Notes: generated by a model from the letters alone, not told the origin. DNA of 50,086 bases from Piscirickettsiaceae bacterium CG07_land_8_20_14_0_80_44_28 (GCA_002779995.1 PEWX01000104.1:1-50086), one strand, 5' to 3'. Counted from the first letter of the stretch, positions 10,222 through 19,112 are shown. Made by a program: numbers and translations.

Positions 10222-11093
10222 TGATGTAACCGACCTTGTTGTTGAAATATTCGGTTATCCAATAGGCGTGTTTTGCCCAATCTTGCCACCGCCAGAATCA
10301 CCCATGTTTGACTCGTCGTCAAATCTTTGCAAGGCGCTAAGGTTTTCGCATCACGCACCTCGATATAATCCACATCATCAAACCCCTGTTGCAATAACCG
10401 CTTATAAGCCGCATCACACACATCTCTTACCTTGACATTTCCCGATGCTAATGCGGTTTCAATAGCAACCAGAGCCTCTGCCAATTTAGGGGCTATCTGA
10501 CGTTGTTGAGGGCTTAAATATTGATTACGCGAACTCAACGCCAACCCATCTTTGTCTCGCACAATGGCTGCCCGAATTAAACGAACCGGCATAAAAAGTC
10601 CTTCCACCATGGCTTGAATCACCGCAAACTGTTGATAATCTTTTTGACCAAAAACAGCCAGGTCTGGCTGAACAATATGAAACAATTTTGCCACCACGGT
10701 GGTGACTCCATCAAAATGACCCGGGCGCTTTGAGCCTTCTAAAATAGAAGTGAGCGCATTTGGCGCAACGACCTGTGTCATCCAATCAGTTGACGGATAC
10801 ATTTGTGAGGCTGATGGGTAAAACAAAACATCAGTAGCAAACTGTTCCAAAACCATTTTATCTGCTTCAAAAGTACGCGGATATTGTTCATAATCTTCAT
10901 TCGGCCCAAACTGCAAAGGGTTTACAAAAACACTGACCACCACTTTATCGGCATGTTTTTGTGCCAGCTCAACCAAACTCAAATGCCCTGCATGTAAATT
11001 GCCCATAGTCGGAACCAATGCAATGGTCAACCCAGCTTGACGCCATTGATGAAGTTGCGCTCTTAATGAAGAGATGTGTTCAAAAACTTGCAT
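10218..11093 (-). CDS. panC: Pantothenate synthetase (pantoate-beta-alanine ligase)
   Basis: Joins pantoate and beta-alanine with ATP to make pantothenate. The HIGH-like motif is PTMGNLHAGHLSLV, FGQKDYQQFAVI is conserved, and the KMSKS-like loop is LALSSRNQYLS. The reading frame is open to 11117, but the ATG at 11093 gives the family N-terminus (E. coli PanC also starts about nine residues before the first conserved helix) and lies one base after the panB stop. 291 residues. One near-copy of the iterated palindrome (CCAGGTCTGG, 10658-10667) lies within it. Confidence 0.95.
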   Translation of the reverse strand: MQVFEHISSLRAQLHQWRQAGLTIALVPTMGNLHAGHLSLVELAQKHADKVVVSVFVNPLQFGPNEDYEQYPRTFEADKMVLEQFATDVLFYPSASQMYPSTDWMTQVVAPNALTSILEGSKRPGHFDGVTTVVAKLFHIVQPDLAVFGQKDYQQFAVIQAMVEGLFMPVRLIRAAIVRDKDGLALSSRNQYLSPQQRQIAPKLAEALVAIETALASGNVKVRDVCDAAYKRLLQQGFDDVDYIEVRDAKTLAPCKDLTTSQTWVILAVARLGKTRLLDNRIFQQQGRLHQ

Positions 11094-11094
11094 G

Positions 11095-11886
11095 CTAGCC
11101 AATACGCTGCTGATCACTTGGAAACAGCCCTTGCTTCACCTCACTGACATACAATGCGATGGCCTGCTGAATACTATCGGACGCCTGCAAAAAGTTTTTA
11201 GCGAAAGGCGGCAGCTTGCCAATGGTTAAACCAACCATATCATGAAAAACCAATACCTGACCATCGGTTGCTTTTCCTGCCCCAATACCAATGACAGGAA
11301 TCCGCAAAGATTGACTAATCCGTTGTGCCAATTCAGCAGGAACACATTCCAGCACTAACATTTCTGCACCCGCTTCTTCAAGCGCAATGGCTTCTTCTTG
11401 AATCATCAAAGCCGATTGAGTTTCCTTACCAACAACCGCATAGCCCTTTTTGTTGACCGACTGCGGTAATAACCCTAAATGCGCACAGACAGGCACGCCT
11501 AATTCAGATAAAGCGGCAACCTGATCTAAAACTCGGTGACTGCCGCCTTCCAGTTTGACCATATTGGCCAACCCTTCTTTCATTAAACGCTCTGCGGCAT
11601 AGAGTGCACCAGATAAATCCTGATTAGCCATAAATGGAAAATCTGCAATACACCAGGCCTGGGTATTTTGACGTTGGACAATACGGGTGTGATACACCAT
11701 ATCCTCCAACGTCACGGGGATCGTAGAAGCTTGTCCTTGAACGACCATTCCCAAAGAATCTCCAACCAAAATCACCTCAACACCCGCCTGAGATACCCAA
11801 TAAGCTTGACTGGCATCATAGGCTGTTAAGCAGGCAATCTTTTCGCCTTGCTGCTTCATTTTTTTTAATTTATTTAAGGTTATCAT
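11095..11886 (-). CDS. panB: 3-methyl-2-oxobutanoate hydroxymethyltransferase
   Basis: First step of pantoate synthesis: transfers hydroxymethyl from methylene-tetrahydrofolate to alpha-ketoisovalerate. Conserved motifs are [22 protein letters not shown] (metal-binding aspartate), [24 protein letters not shown]-like (here KKGYAVVG) and [20 protein letters not shown]. 263 residues, as expected. AGGAG sits before the ATG at 11886. It lies in the order folK-panB-panC. An exact CCAGGCCTGG at 11653-11662 encodes Gln-Ala-Trp. Confidence 0.96.
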   Translation of the reverse strand: MITLNKLKKMKQQGEKIACLTAYDASQAYWVSQAGVEVILVGDSLGMVVQGQASTIPVTLEDMVYHTRIVQRQNTQAWCIADFPFMANQDLSGALYAAERLMKEGLANMVKLEGGSHRVLDQVAALSELGVPVCAHLGLLPQSVNKKGYAVVGKETQSALMIQEEAIALEEAGAEMLVLECVPAELAQRISQSLRIPVIGIGAGKATDGQVLVFHDMVGLTIGKLPPFAKNFLQASDSIQQAIALYVSEVKQGLFPSDQQRIG

Positions 11887-11929
11887 GGTGATACTCCTGT
11901 TAAACTCTTGCTTATTCAGTGCAAGTCAC

Positions 11930-12421
11930 TTAGGTTCGAATAACAAATGTCTCTGATAATTGTGACGCATAATGGGCAACTGGCTGTCCATTAGGTAAAA
12001 TCAGTTCCGGCGAGATCTCCAACAAAGGTAACAATACAAAATCTCTTGTTAACATATTAGGGTGCGGCACGATCAAATCAGCCTCATCAATGATTTGCTG
12101 ACCATAAAGTAACAGATCAATATCAATCACCCGCTCTCCCCAATCACGTTTTTTTTGCTTACCTAAACGCAGCTCAATCGCTTGACATGCCCGCAATAAA
12201 TCCATTGGTGACAGACAGGTTTCGATCGCAACAACGGCATTGATAAAATTAGGCTGATCTTGCGGCCCTTGCGGAAGGGATTCAATAAAACTGGATGCGG
12301 ATAGCCACCGACAACCCGATAAAGCGTTCAAAGTATCCATTGCTTTTTCAAGCTGTTTTTTCGGTTGATTTAAATTACTGCCCAATCCCAAATAAACCGT
12401 TTGCCAGATTTTATCCACCAT
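11930..12421 (-). CDS. folK: 2-amino-4-hydroxy-6-hydroxymethyldihydropteridine pyrophosphokinase
   Basis: Transfers pyrophosphate from ATP to 6-hydroxymethyl-7,8-dihydropterin in folate synthesis. YLGLGSNL at the N-terminus, FINAVVAIET, the HPPK signature KKRDWGERVIDIDLLLYG and VPHPNMLTRDFVLLPL are clear. 163 residues, normal length. It starts two bases after the pcnB stop and precedes panB, the usual gammaproteobacterial order. Confidence 0.96.
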   Translation of the reverse strand: MVDKIWQTVYLGLGSNLNQPKKQLEKAMDTLNALSGCRWLSASSFIESLPQGPQDQPNFINAVVAIETCLSPMDLLRACQAIELRLGKQKKRDWGERVIDIDLLLYGQQIIDEADLIVPHPNMLTRDFVLLPLLEISPELILPNGQPVAHYASQLSETFVIRT

Positions 12422-12423
12422 CC

Positions 12424-13890
12424 TTATGCCTTAGTCGTCGAAAGAGTCTGATCGGTTCCATTAGCATCATTACTTTTTGCACCACTGTTTTTACGATAAG
12501 GATTCCGATTTCGTCTGGTTCTTTTACGCTTTTCTGTTGGTTTGGCAATATTGTGCGCAAAAGCAACTTGCTCAACGGGGTCTAAGGCTTGATACTCCGT
12601 CCACCAATCAAAAACTTCTCGAACAGCCTCTTCTCCAGCCGCCAATCGAATTCCCATAAAGTCATAAGCGGCTCTAAAACGGGGATGTTCTCGTAAGCGT
12701 TGTGGACGATTACCTTGTCGATTTAATAATCTGAATTGCAAACTCCAGATATCCTTAATTTGACCAATAAACCGTTTAGGAATGGACGTTGAAAAAATTT
12801 GAACATCAATTACGTTACTGGCCGCAGCAAATAATGCATCCTGATGGGCAAAATCTTCAGCCAGATGTTGCTCCATTTTTTGAAGCATCGGCTCCCAAAG
12901 CATCGCTGCAAATAAAAATGCCGGATTGACCCCTAGTGCATTTTGAATCCGATCATCAGTGCTTTTTAACGCCTCGATCACCAGCATTCTTGGGAAACCC
13001 TGAGATTCTTGAGAGAGAACATGATGGGTCTGAGGAAACAAATAAGTAAAAAGCCCAAAGTGACGCAGTTTTTCAAAAACCTCAATGGCCACACCACTGT
13101 GAAATAATTTTAAGACCTCATCAAACATTCGGGCGTGTGAGACATCTTTTAGTAAATGACCCAACTCATAAATAGGCGCTTTTGTCTTAGGCTCAATTTC
13201 AAAACCCAACTTAGCGGAAAATCGAACCGCCCGAATCATTCGCACAGGATCTTCCCGATAACGCATTTCAGGAACACCTATAAGACGTAACTGCCCTTTA
13301 GCCAAGTCTTCCATTCCACCGGTATAATCAATAACCGAAAAGTCACGGACACTGTAATACAGGCTATTGACCGTAAAATCACGACGCCAAGCATCTTCCT
13401 CCATCGAACCATAAATATTATCACGAACCAACTTACCCGCTTTGTCAACAGCACGCGTGTGATTTAATTGTTTACGGTTGACGAGCTGCCCTTTTTGCCC
13501 ATCACCGCTGCCTCTAAAGGTTGCCACTTCAATAATATTACGACCAAAAAAAACATGTGCCAGCCGAAATCGCCGCCCGATTAGGCGACAACGGCGGTTA
13601 AAGACCGTTTTAATTTGTTCAGGCTCCGCATTCGTCGCAACATCAAAATCTTTTGGTTCCATGCCTAAAAGAATATCTCGAACCCCTCCGCCCACTAAAT
13701 AAGCTTCGTAACCGGCTCGATTTAACTCGTATAACACATCCAATGCTGCCTTATCAATTTGATTGCGCGAAATACCATGTTCGCTGCGATTGATAGCCCT
13801 ATACTCTGTCGGAGTATGAGTTTGATTAACGAGATTTTTGTCAGGAGAAAAGGTAAAAAAAGACTTAACTTTATTGAATAATTGTTGCAT
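12424..13890 (-). CDS. pcnB: Poly(A) polymerase I
   Basis: Adds 3' poly(A) tails to RNA, which promotes decay. It is a class II nucleotidyltransferase: YLVGGGVRDILLG and KDFDVATNA carry the catalytic aspartates, followed by RRFRLAHVFFG, RRDFTVNSLYY and EDPVRMIRAVRFSAKLGFEIE. The basic, low-complexity C-terminus (about residues 445-488, with KRKRTRRNRNP) is typical of PcnB and separates it from the related CCA-adding enzyme. 488 residues. First gene of the pcnB-folK-panB-panC-pomA-pomB run. Confidence 0.94.
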   Translation of the reverse strand: MQQLFNKVKSFFTFSPDKNLVNQTHTPTEYRAINRSEHGISRNQIDKAALDVLYELNRAGYEAYLVGGGVRDILLGMEPKDFDVATNAEPEQIKTVFNRRCRLIGRRFRLAHVFFGRNIIEVATFRGSGDGQKGQLVNRKQLNHTRAVDKAGKLVRDNIYGSMEEDAWRRDFTVNSLYYSVRDFSVIDYTGGMEDLAKGQLRLIGVPEMRYREDPVRMIRAVRFSAKLGFEIEPKTKAPIYELGHLLKDVSHARMFDEVLKLFHSGVAIEVFEKLRHFGLFTYLFPQTHHVLSQESQGFPRMLVIEALKSTDDRIQNALGVNPAFLFAAMLWEPMLQKMEQHLAEDFAHQDALFAAASNVIDVQIFSTSIPKRFIGQIKDIWSLQFRLLNRQGNRPQRLREHPRFRAAYDFMGIRLAAGEEAVREVFDWWTEYQALDPVEQVAFAHNIAKPTEKRKRTRRNRNPYRKNSGAKSNDANGTDQTLSTTKA

Positions 13891-14243
13891 AGAGGGTAGG
13901 CATAACCTATTAAGAATAAAATCAATATTTTAACCACTTTTGACAAGACTGCAATCTTCATAACGAAATAAGCCAATTGTGGCCTAATTAAAGGAATTAA
14001 TGGCTGGCCTAGGAAACCGATTGGAACCTCCTACTCCAACTTCACACCCATAAAAAAACGGTTTTACATCAAAAAAACAACACAGGGTAAATTGTTTATT
14101 TTCAATGCGTTACAGTCATACCATAAAAATATTAACATTTCATTATAAATAAAAATATTGCTAGGATTAAATATTACTATGTACTGAACCCCACAAAAGG
14201 CTTGCGAATCCGTCCAATATGAGTAACCTATGTTTCTAAGCGC

Positions 14244-14260
14244 TTTTTAAGCCTTAAAAA
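14244..14260. promoter_or_regulatory. 17-base palindrome upstream of soxX, possible operator
   Basis: TTTTTAAGCCTTAAAAA is a perfect 8-base inverted repeat around one central base, 66 bases before soxX. Position and symmetry suit a dimeric regulator, but no known consensus was recognised. Confidence 0.35.
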
Positions 14261-14266
14261 TTACAA

Positions 14267-14280
14267 CCCTAGTATAAGGG
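14267..14280 (+). promoter_or_regulatory. CCCT-N6-AGGG palindrome containing a -10-like box
   Basis: CCCTAGTATAAGGG includes TATAAG (14273-14278), five of six matches to the -10 consensus, 48 bases before the soxX ATG. No good -35 lies 17 bases upstream, which would fit an activator-dependent promoter. This is inference from position. Confidence 0.35.
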
Positions 14281-14325
14281 ACGCATAAAATTAAAAGCAG
14301 TCTTGCTTTTTTTAGGAGGATAAGA

Positions 14326-14700
14326 ATGTTAAAAAAACAAATGAAGCATTTACTAACCGTTCTAGCGATAACAACCGCCATGGTTTCTGTCCCAACAGTT
14401 TCCAATGCTGCGGGAAAGAACGCTAGCGACATCGAACAGGGTAAAGAACTGGCTTTTTCCCGATCCAAAGGAAACTGTTTAGCTTGTCATGCCATTCCGG
14501 GGGGTAATTTACCTGGAAACATTGGACCGGCACTGATCGCAATGAAGCTTCGTTTTCCGGAAAAGAGTGATCTCTTTGACAAGATTTGGGGAAAACCTGA
14601 CAAGTCTATGCCCTACAGTATGATGCCTCAATTCGGACACAACGGGGTATTGACTGACGCTGAAATCAACAAAATCGTTGATTTTTTATACCAACTTTAA
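14326..14700 (+). CDS. soxX: Sulfur oxidation c-type cytochrome SoxX
   Basis: Small subunit of the periplasmic SoxAX cytochrome, which links thiosulfate to the SoxY cysteine and takes the electrons. A Sec signal peptide covers about residues 1-28 (cleavage after SNA). One haem site, CLACH, and a methionine-ligand region MPYSMMPQFG follow. 124 residues. AGGAGG lies 6 bases before the ATG. First gene of soxXYZA. Confidence 0.94.
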   Translation: MLKKQMKHLLTVLAITTAMVSVPTVSNAAGKNASDIEQGKELAFSRSKGNCLACHAIPGGNLPGNIGPALIAMKLRFPEKSDLFDKIWGKPDKSMPYSMMPQFGHNGVLTDAEINKIVDFLYQL

Positions 14701-14734
14701 TCTTAAAAACCTTAATTTAGGAGTTTAAAACCTT

Positions 14735-15202
14735 ATGAAACGTAGATCTTTCCTTAAAGGTACCCTAGCAACTGGTGCTGCAGCTGTCGCTGTAAATGCC
14801 GGCCTTCTTACCCCATCGACTGTATTAGCAGACTGGAACAAAAAAGCGTTTAATGCAAAAGCGCCGGAAGATGCGCTAAACGCTGCTTTTGGCATGAGCA
14901 ATGCAACAGCTTCATCTGATATTGATTTAGGTGCACCTGCAATCGCTGAAAATGGTGCGGTAACCCCCATCAAAGTTGACGCAACAAAAATGGCTGGTGT
15001 TGAATCAATCGCCATCCTAGCATCTAAAAACCCTTTCCCTTTCGTGTGTGAATATAGCTTCTCTGGCCCTGCCCTAGGTTATGTTTCTACCCGTATAAAA
15101 ATGGGTGAAACACAAAACGTGGTGGCCATCGTCAAAGCAGGTGGAAAGCTATACAAAGCAGAACAAGAAGTTAAAGTCACCATTGGTGGATGTGGCGGTT
15201 AA
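14735..15202 (+). CDS. soxY: Thiosulfate oxidation carrier protein SoxY
   Basis: Carries sulfur intermediates covalently on a cysteine near its C-terminus. The terminal GGCGG motif with the carrier cysteine is present. The N-terminus has a twin-arginine signal (RRSFLKG followed by a hydrophobic stretch), so the folded SoxYZ complex is exported to the periplasm by Tat. 155 residues. It follows soxX by 34 bases with its own GGAG site. Confidence 0.96.
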   Translation: MKRRSFLKGTLATGAAAVAVNAGLLTPSTVLADWNKKAFNAKAPEDALNAAFGMSNATASSDIDLGAPAIAENGAVTPIKVDATKMAGVESIAILASKNPFPFVCEYSFSGPALGYVSTRIKMGETQNVVAIVKAGGKLYKAEQEVKVTIGGCGG

Positions 15203-15257
15203 TCCTGTCCATTCAATCAAGAGTCAATAAGTAACTGCAAAATTAAAAGGAAAAATT

Positions 15258-15569
15258 ATGTCAATTAAAATCAGAATGCGTGGAAAAGTCAAAGGTGACG
15301 TTGCTGAAGTTAAAGCGTTAATTAAGCACAAAATGGAATCTGGGGCACGTATGAATAAAAAAACCGGCAAACCCTATCCTGCTGAATTTATCGATGTGGT
15401 AGACGTGAGCATTAATGGCACTAAAGCAGTAGATGCACAATGGTCTGGTGCAGTTTCTGCAAACCCATATATGGGTGTGATGATGAAAGCAGCAAAAGGG
15501 GACGAAGTGACCTTGAGCTTAAAAGACAATACCGGTGCTACCGGTTCTCAAACAATCAAACTTAGATAA
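15258..15569 (+). CDS. soxZ: Thiosulfate oxidation carrier complex protein SoxZ
   Basis: Partner of SoxY, with which it forms the sulfur-carrier heterodimer. The sequence begins SIKIRMRGKVKGDVAEVKALIKH and has the conserved HKMESGARMNKKTGKPYPAEFI and WSGAVSANPYM segments. It has no signal peptide, consistent with export as a hitchhiker on Tat-targeted SoxY. 103 residues, normal. AAGGAAAAATT precedes the ATG. Confidence 0.96.
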   Translation: MSIKIRMRGKVKGDVAEVKALIKHKMESGARMNKKTGKPYPAEFIDVVDVSINGTKAVDAQWSGAVSANPYMGVMMKAAKGDEVTLSLKDNTGATGSQTIKLR

Positions 15570-15601
15570 ATCGTTAATAATTAGCTAAGTTATAACATCC
15601 C

Positions 15602-15632
15602 ATTGCCCTTTTAATTAAATTAAAGGGGCAAT
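15602..15632 (+). promoter_or_regulatory. Intercistronic hairpin between soxZ and soxA
   Basis: Two 15-base arms (15602-15616 and 15618-15632) are complementary apart from one G-U pair and enclose a single base. No U run follows directly, so it is more likely an mRNA-stabilising or processing hairpin than a terminator. It could let SoxYZ and SoxA be made in different amounts. Confidence 0.5.
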
Positions 15633-15687
15633 TCAAAATTTAAAATAATAATACTTAAAGAAATGCTTTTCTTGACGGAGGAATAGG

Positions 15688-16518
15688 ATGAAAAAAATTA
15701 TGATAGCCGCCTTAACATTAGGCACAACTGTGTCAGCCAATATGGCTATGGCTGCAGACATAACCCCGGAACAAAGCCGTCAACAATTTGTTGATTACTT
15801 CAAGGCGAAAAGTCCATCAATCGAATTCAATGAATATGGTAATGGCGTTTATAACTACAATCCAGACCAAAGAATGCAATGGCAGGCAGCTGAAGAATTT
15901 CCACCCTATTTAGACTTTATCGATGCGGGTGAAGCCTTATGGGAAAAAGACCAAGCAGTCTATGAAAATTGCTTTGGAAAAGACGTTACCAAAGTTCGCG
16001 TCATGTACCCAAGATTTAATGAGAAAACCCAAAAAGTTGAAACCCTAGAGGGTCAAATCAACCAATGTCGAACTGATGCAAAACTAAAACCTTTTGGATG
16101 GAAAAAAGGCGACATTGCAAATCTATCGGCTTACCTTGCCTATCAAGCTCGTGGCCAACAGATTGACGTTAAAATCGAATCTGAAGGCGCCAAGAAAGCT
16201 TTCCTTGATGGGCAAGCATACTTCTCAAAACCCAGAGGTCAGTTTGGGTTAGCTTGTGCGGAATGCCACGTTTATAATGCAGGTAGAAGAGCAAGAGGAA
16301 ATACGCTTGGACCCGCATTGGGGCAGACCAGTCACGTGCCAATGTATCGTGCTAAATGGAAAGAACTCGGGACACTACACCGTCGCTATGAAGGCTGTGA
16401 TAAAAATATGCGTATTGTACCGGCTAAAGTACAAAGCGAAACCTACAAAAACCTTGAATTCTTTGAAGCCTATATGGCTAATGGCATTGAAATCAATGGC
16501 CCAGGCTATAGAGAGTAA
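15688..16518 (+). CDS. soxA: L-cysteine S-thiosulfotransferase SoxA, mono-haem form
   Basis: Catalytic subunit of SoxAX that joins thiosulfate to SoxY. The signal peptide spans about residues 1-22 (cut after AMA). Only one haem motif, CAECH, is present. Where di-haem SoxA proteins have an N-terminal CXXCH there is ENCFGKD, and a second cysteine follows in INQCRTD; these two probably form a disulfide as in other mono-haem SoxA proteins. The active-site cysteine ligand is in RRYEGCDKNMR. 276 residues. GGAGG precedes the ATG. Last sox gene here, followed by a strong terminator. Confidence 0.93.
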   Translation: MKKIMIAALTLGTTVSANMAMAADITPEQSRQQFVDYFKAKSPSIEFNEYGNGVYNYNPDQRMQWQAAEEFPPYLDFIDAGEALWEKDQAVYENCFGKDVTKVRVMYPRFNEKTQKVETLEGQINQCRTDAKLKPFGWKKGDIANLSAYLAYQARGQQIDVKIESEGAKKAFLDGQAYFSKPRGQFGLACAECHVYNAGRRARGNTLGPALGQTSHVPMYRAKWKELGTLHRRYEGCDKNMRIVPAKVQSETYKNLEFFEAYMANGIEINGPGYRE

Positions 16519-16539
16519 CGCTCTAACGACTGTTCATAA

Positions 16540-16567
16540 AAAAAACCTGCAATTTGCAGGTTTTTTT
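16540..16567 (+). terminator. Intrinsic terminator of the sox operon
   Basis: CCTGCAA and TTGCAGG form a compact stem flanked by a run of A upstream and seven T downstream. It starts about 20 bases after the soxA stop. The flanking A and T runs would let it work in both directions. Confidence 0.85.
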
Positions 16568-16584
16568 ATAATGAATTTCCCCTA

Positions 16585-16608
16585 AAAGTGACCAGGCCTG
16601 GTCACTTT
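16585..16608. repeat. 24-base perfect palindrome around CCAGGCCTGG
   Basis: AAAGTGACCAGG is followed at once by its exact reverse complement. It lies between the convergent ends of soxA and the terB-like gene, after a separate sox terminator, so it may end transcription of the minus-strand gene. Core copy at 16592-16601. Confidence 0.8.
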
Positions 16609-16632
16609 AATGCACTATAGGACACCGTTAGA

Positions 16633-17031
16633 TTAGGATTCAAGCATTTGCTCCCCTTCATAAATCCAGTTGACCCCCTCTCTCACCCAAGTTTCAACAC
16701 GAATAAGCAACTCTGGATCATTCAGACCAATTTTTTGAGCAATCATAAAAACATTTTCTTGCTCTTCCTGCCCAAAGTGACCATCTTTATAGGACAACTT
16801 TACCAATTCTTGCAGGAGAATAATTTTATCTCTACGGGTCGTAAAAGCCATTAATGCATTATCAATATTCATGTCAGACTTATCTAAGTCATACTCAATC
16901 CCAAAGGCTCCACTGAAGTTTTTAAGATACTGTTGTTCTTCTTCTGATACATCATGATCAGCGTGCGCCAACATGACAGCCAAATCAAAAACAACTTGTC
17001 GTTGCTCAGAAGAGAGTTGATCTGCAAACAT
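16633..17031 (-). CDS. TerB-like tellurite-resistance-domain protein
   Basis: Small acidic, mostly helical protein of 132 residues resembling the TerB/DjlA N-terminal domain. The two repeated acidic motifs, AHADHDVSEEEQQYL near residue 23 and SYKDGHFGQEEQENV near residue 80, match the family's metal-binding D/E sites. No signal peptide or membrane segment. TerB-domain proteins are linked to metal or stress responses, but the job here is not known. Its upstream side holds the 61-base repeat element inserted at the ilvD end. Confidence 0.7.
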   Translation of the reverse strand: MFADQLSSEQRQVVFDLAVMLAHADHDVSEEEQQYLKNFSGAFGIEYDLDKSDMNIDNALMAFTTRRDKIILLQELVKLSYKDGHFGQEEQENVFMIAQKIGLNDPELLIRVETWVREGVNWIYEGEQMLES

Positions 17032-17049
17032 AAAATAACCTTCCTTTTA

Positions 17050-17120
17050 TTTAGTGAGACCTTTGCATGAGTGGGACGTGAAACAAACGTGTAGCCATCT
17101 CGTGCAAAGATCTCATTTAG
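17050..17120. mobile_element. MITE-like 61-base element with TTTAG direct repeats
   Basis: The element 17055-17115 begins TGAGACCTTTGCATGAG and ends with the reverse complement of that 17-mer carrying two mismatches. It is flanked by TTTAG at 17050-17054 and 17116-17120, like a target-site duplication. It is too short to encode a protein. The right end (TCA, 17113-17115) is the ilvD stop codon read on the minus strand. Related partial copies lie near 21111 and 30961. Confidence 0.65.
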
Positions 17121-18981
17121 TGTGATTTAGGTGTTCAACTTGTTCAACATTACGAACAGCGCCAAAAGCAGCACTGGTGGTCATGGCAGCATACGCCCTT
17201 AGAGCCGCGCTGACCTTTCTCGCCCTTGGCTCAACGGGTGTCCAGGCATTCCGCCCTTTGGCAATCATCACCTGACGTCTTTCTGCGAGTTGCTCATCCG
17301 TGAGTTTAACCTGAATCGTTCGATTAGGAATATCAATTTCTATCAAATCTCCTGCTTCGACCAAACCAATATTGCCTCCCTCTGCCGCTTCTGGCGAGCA
17401 ATGCCCGATTGACAAACCTGAAGTGCCACCGGAAAAACGCCCATCGGTTAACAGGGCACATTCTTTTCCAAGACCTTTAGATTTTAAATAACTGGTCGGG
17501 TAGAGCATTTCTTGCATACCAGGCCCGCCTTTCGGGCCCTCATATCGAATCAACACCACATCGCCAGACGTCACTTCGTCTTGTAAAATAGCGTCTACTG
17601 CGGCATCCTGACTTTCGTAAATTTTAGCAGGGCCTGTAAATTTAAAAATCGACTCATCCACGCCTGCCGTTTTGACAATGCAACCATCTAAAGCAATATT
17701 GCCATATAAAACCGCTAAGCCGCCCTCTTGAGTATAAGCATGTTCAAGACTCCGAATACAGCCTTCAGCATCATCTTCATCGAGGGTTTTCCAACGCTTA
17801 TTCTGGCTAAAAGCTTCAGTAGTTCTAACATTGCCCGGAGCTGCCTTAAAAAAGGTTTCAACTGCTTCATCTTCGGTTCGTGTGATGTCCCATAGATCAA
17901 TCGCAGCCGCCATGGTTGACGCATGTACCGTATGGACTTCGGCATTGAGTAACCCGCCTCTTTCCAGCTCACCTAAAATTCGCATAATGCCACCGGCACG
18001 ATGGACATCCTCCATATGATATTGTTTGGAATTTGGTGCGACTTTCACCAGACAAGGGACTCGGCGAGAAATACGATCCATATCCGCCATGGTAAACGCC
18101 ACTTCCGCCTCCTTAGCAATCGCCAATAAATGCAAGACGGTATTCGTTGAACCGCCCATTGCAACATCCAGTGACATGGCATTTTCAAAAGCTTCAAACG
18201 TCGCAATCGACCGAGGCAAGACCGTAGCATCATCTTGTTCATAATAGCGTTTGGCCAACTCAACGATACGACGACCTGCTTCTTCAAATAAATGCTTACG
18301 GTCAGCATGAGTCGCCAGCGTCGTGCCATTACCCGGTAACGCAATCCCCAAGGCTTCCGCCAAACAGTTCATCGAATTGGCGGTAAACATACCCGAACAG
18401 GAACCACAGGTTGGACAAGCTGAAACTTCTACGGCATCGACATCCGCATCCGAACAGTGATCATCGGCTGCCATCACCATTGCATCCACTAAATCCAATT
18501 TAATATTGACACCCCCCAACACCGTTTTACCCGATTCCATCGGCCCACCTGACACAAAGATAGTCGGAATGTTTAAGCGCATCGCTGCCATCATCATGCC
18601 TGGGGTGATTTTGTCGCAATTCGAAATACACACTAAGGCATCGGCACAATGTGCATTAACCATATATTCAACCGAATCAGCGATTAAATCGCGTGAAGGC
18701 AAAGAATACAACATCCCATCATGCCCCATGGCAATCCCATCATCCACCGCAATGGTATTGAACTCCTTCGCCACTCCCCCGGCCTGCTCAATCACTCTAG
18801 CGACCAACTGCCCCATATCTTTTAAATGCACATGACCCGGTACAAATTGGGTAAAGGAATTGGCAATGGCAATAATAGGCTTACCAAAATCTTCGGTTTG
18901 CATTCCTGTCGCTCGCCATAAGGCGCGTGCGCCGGCCATATTACGACCATGGGTACTGGTTTTTGAACGATATGCGGGCAT
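17113..18981 (-). CDS. ilvD: Dihydroxy-acid dehydratase
   Basis: Dehydrates dihydroxy acids to 2-keto acids in valine and isoleucine synthesis; its product ketoisovalerate also feeds panB. Iron-sulfur ligand motifs [11 protein letters not shown] and [16 protein letters not shown] and the C-terminal [21 protein letters not shown] are intact. 622 residues against 616 in E. coli. AAGGAG precedes the ATG. The stop codon TGA is supplied by the terminal repeat of the inserted element at 17055-17115. Removing the element and one direct repeat leaves ACT AAA TAA, so the protein length is unchanged. Confidence 0.97.
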   Translation of the reverse strand: MPAYRSKTSTHGRNMAGARALWRATGMQTEDFGKPIIAIANSFTQFVPGHVHLKDMGQLVARVIEQAGGVAKEFNTIAVDDGIAMGHDGMLYSLPSRDLIADSVEYMVNAHCADALVCISNCDKITPGMMMAAMRLNIPTIFVSGGPMESGKTVLGGVNIKLDLVDAMVMAADDHCSDADVDAVEVSACPTCGSCSGMFTANSMNCLAEALGIALPGNGTTLATHADRKHLFEEAGRRIVELAKRYYEQDDATVLPRSIATFEAFENAMSLDVAMGGSTNTVLHLLAIAKEAEVAFTMADMDRISRRVPCLVKVAPNSKQYHMEDVHRAGGIMRILGELERGGLLNAEVHTVHASTMAAAIDLWDITRTEDEAVETFFKAAPGNVRTTEAFSQNKRWKTLDEDDAEGCIRSLEHAYTQEGGLAVLYGNIALDGCIVKTAGVDESIFKFTGPAKIYESQDAAVDAILQDEVTSGDVVLIRYEGPKGGPGMQEMLYPTSYLKSKGLGKECALLTDGRFSGGTSGLSIGHCSPEAAEGGNIGLVEAGDLIEIDIPNRTIQVKLTDEQLAERRQVMIAKGRNAWTPVEPRARKVSAALRAYAAMTTSAAFGAVRNVEQVEHLNHTK

Positions 18982-19112
18982 GATTTCTCCTTAATAATCC
19001 GATAAAAAAACAGCCTAACGCCAAAACGCATTTCAACCTATCTCAAAAAAGTACTTTCTGAGAATAAATACGACCTATCAACAAAGGATATATTTAGATT
19101 TAAAACTTAGGC

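Larger units (their letters stand above)
13891..14325. other. Gene-free divergent leader between pcnB and soxX
   Basis: 435 bases with no supported gene. It must hold the pcnB promoter on the minus strand and the sox promoter on the plus strand. The stretch 14085-14180 is very AT-rich and could be an UP-like or bent region. Near soxX there are two short palindromes (listed separately) and a strong AGGAGG ribosome site at 14314-14319. No SoxR-type regulator gene is adjacent. Confidence 0.7.

Noticed and set aside
14247-14468. Minus-strand open frames opposite soxX and similar antisense frames elsewhere
   Set aside because: They lie opposite clear genes, have no family motifs or ribosome sites, and reflect codon bias of the real strand.
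19030-19110. ARG box before argA
   Set aside because: GAGAATAAATACG is AT-rich and partly similar, but lacks the TGAAT...ATTCA symmetry.
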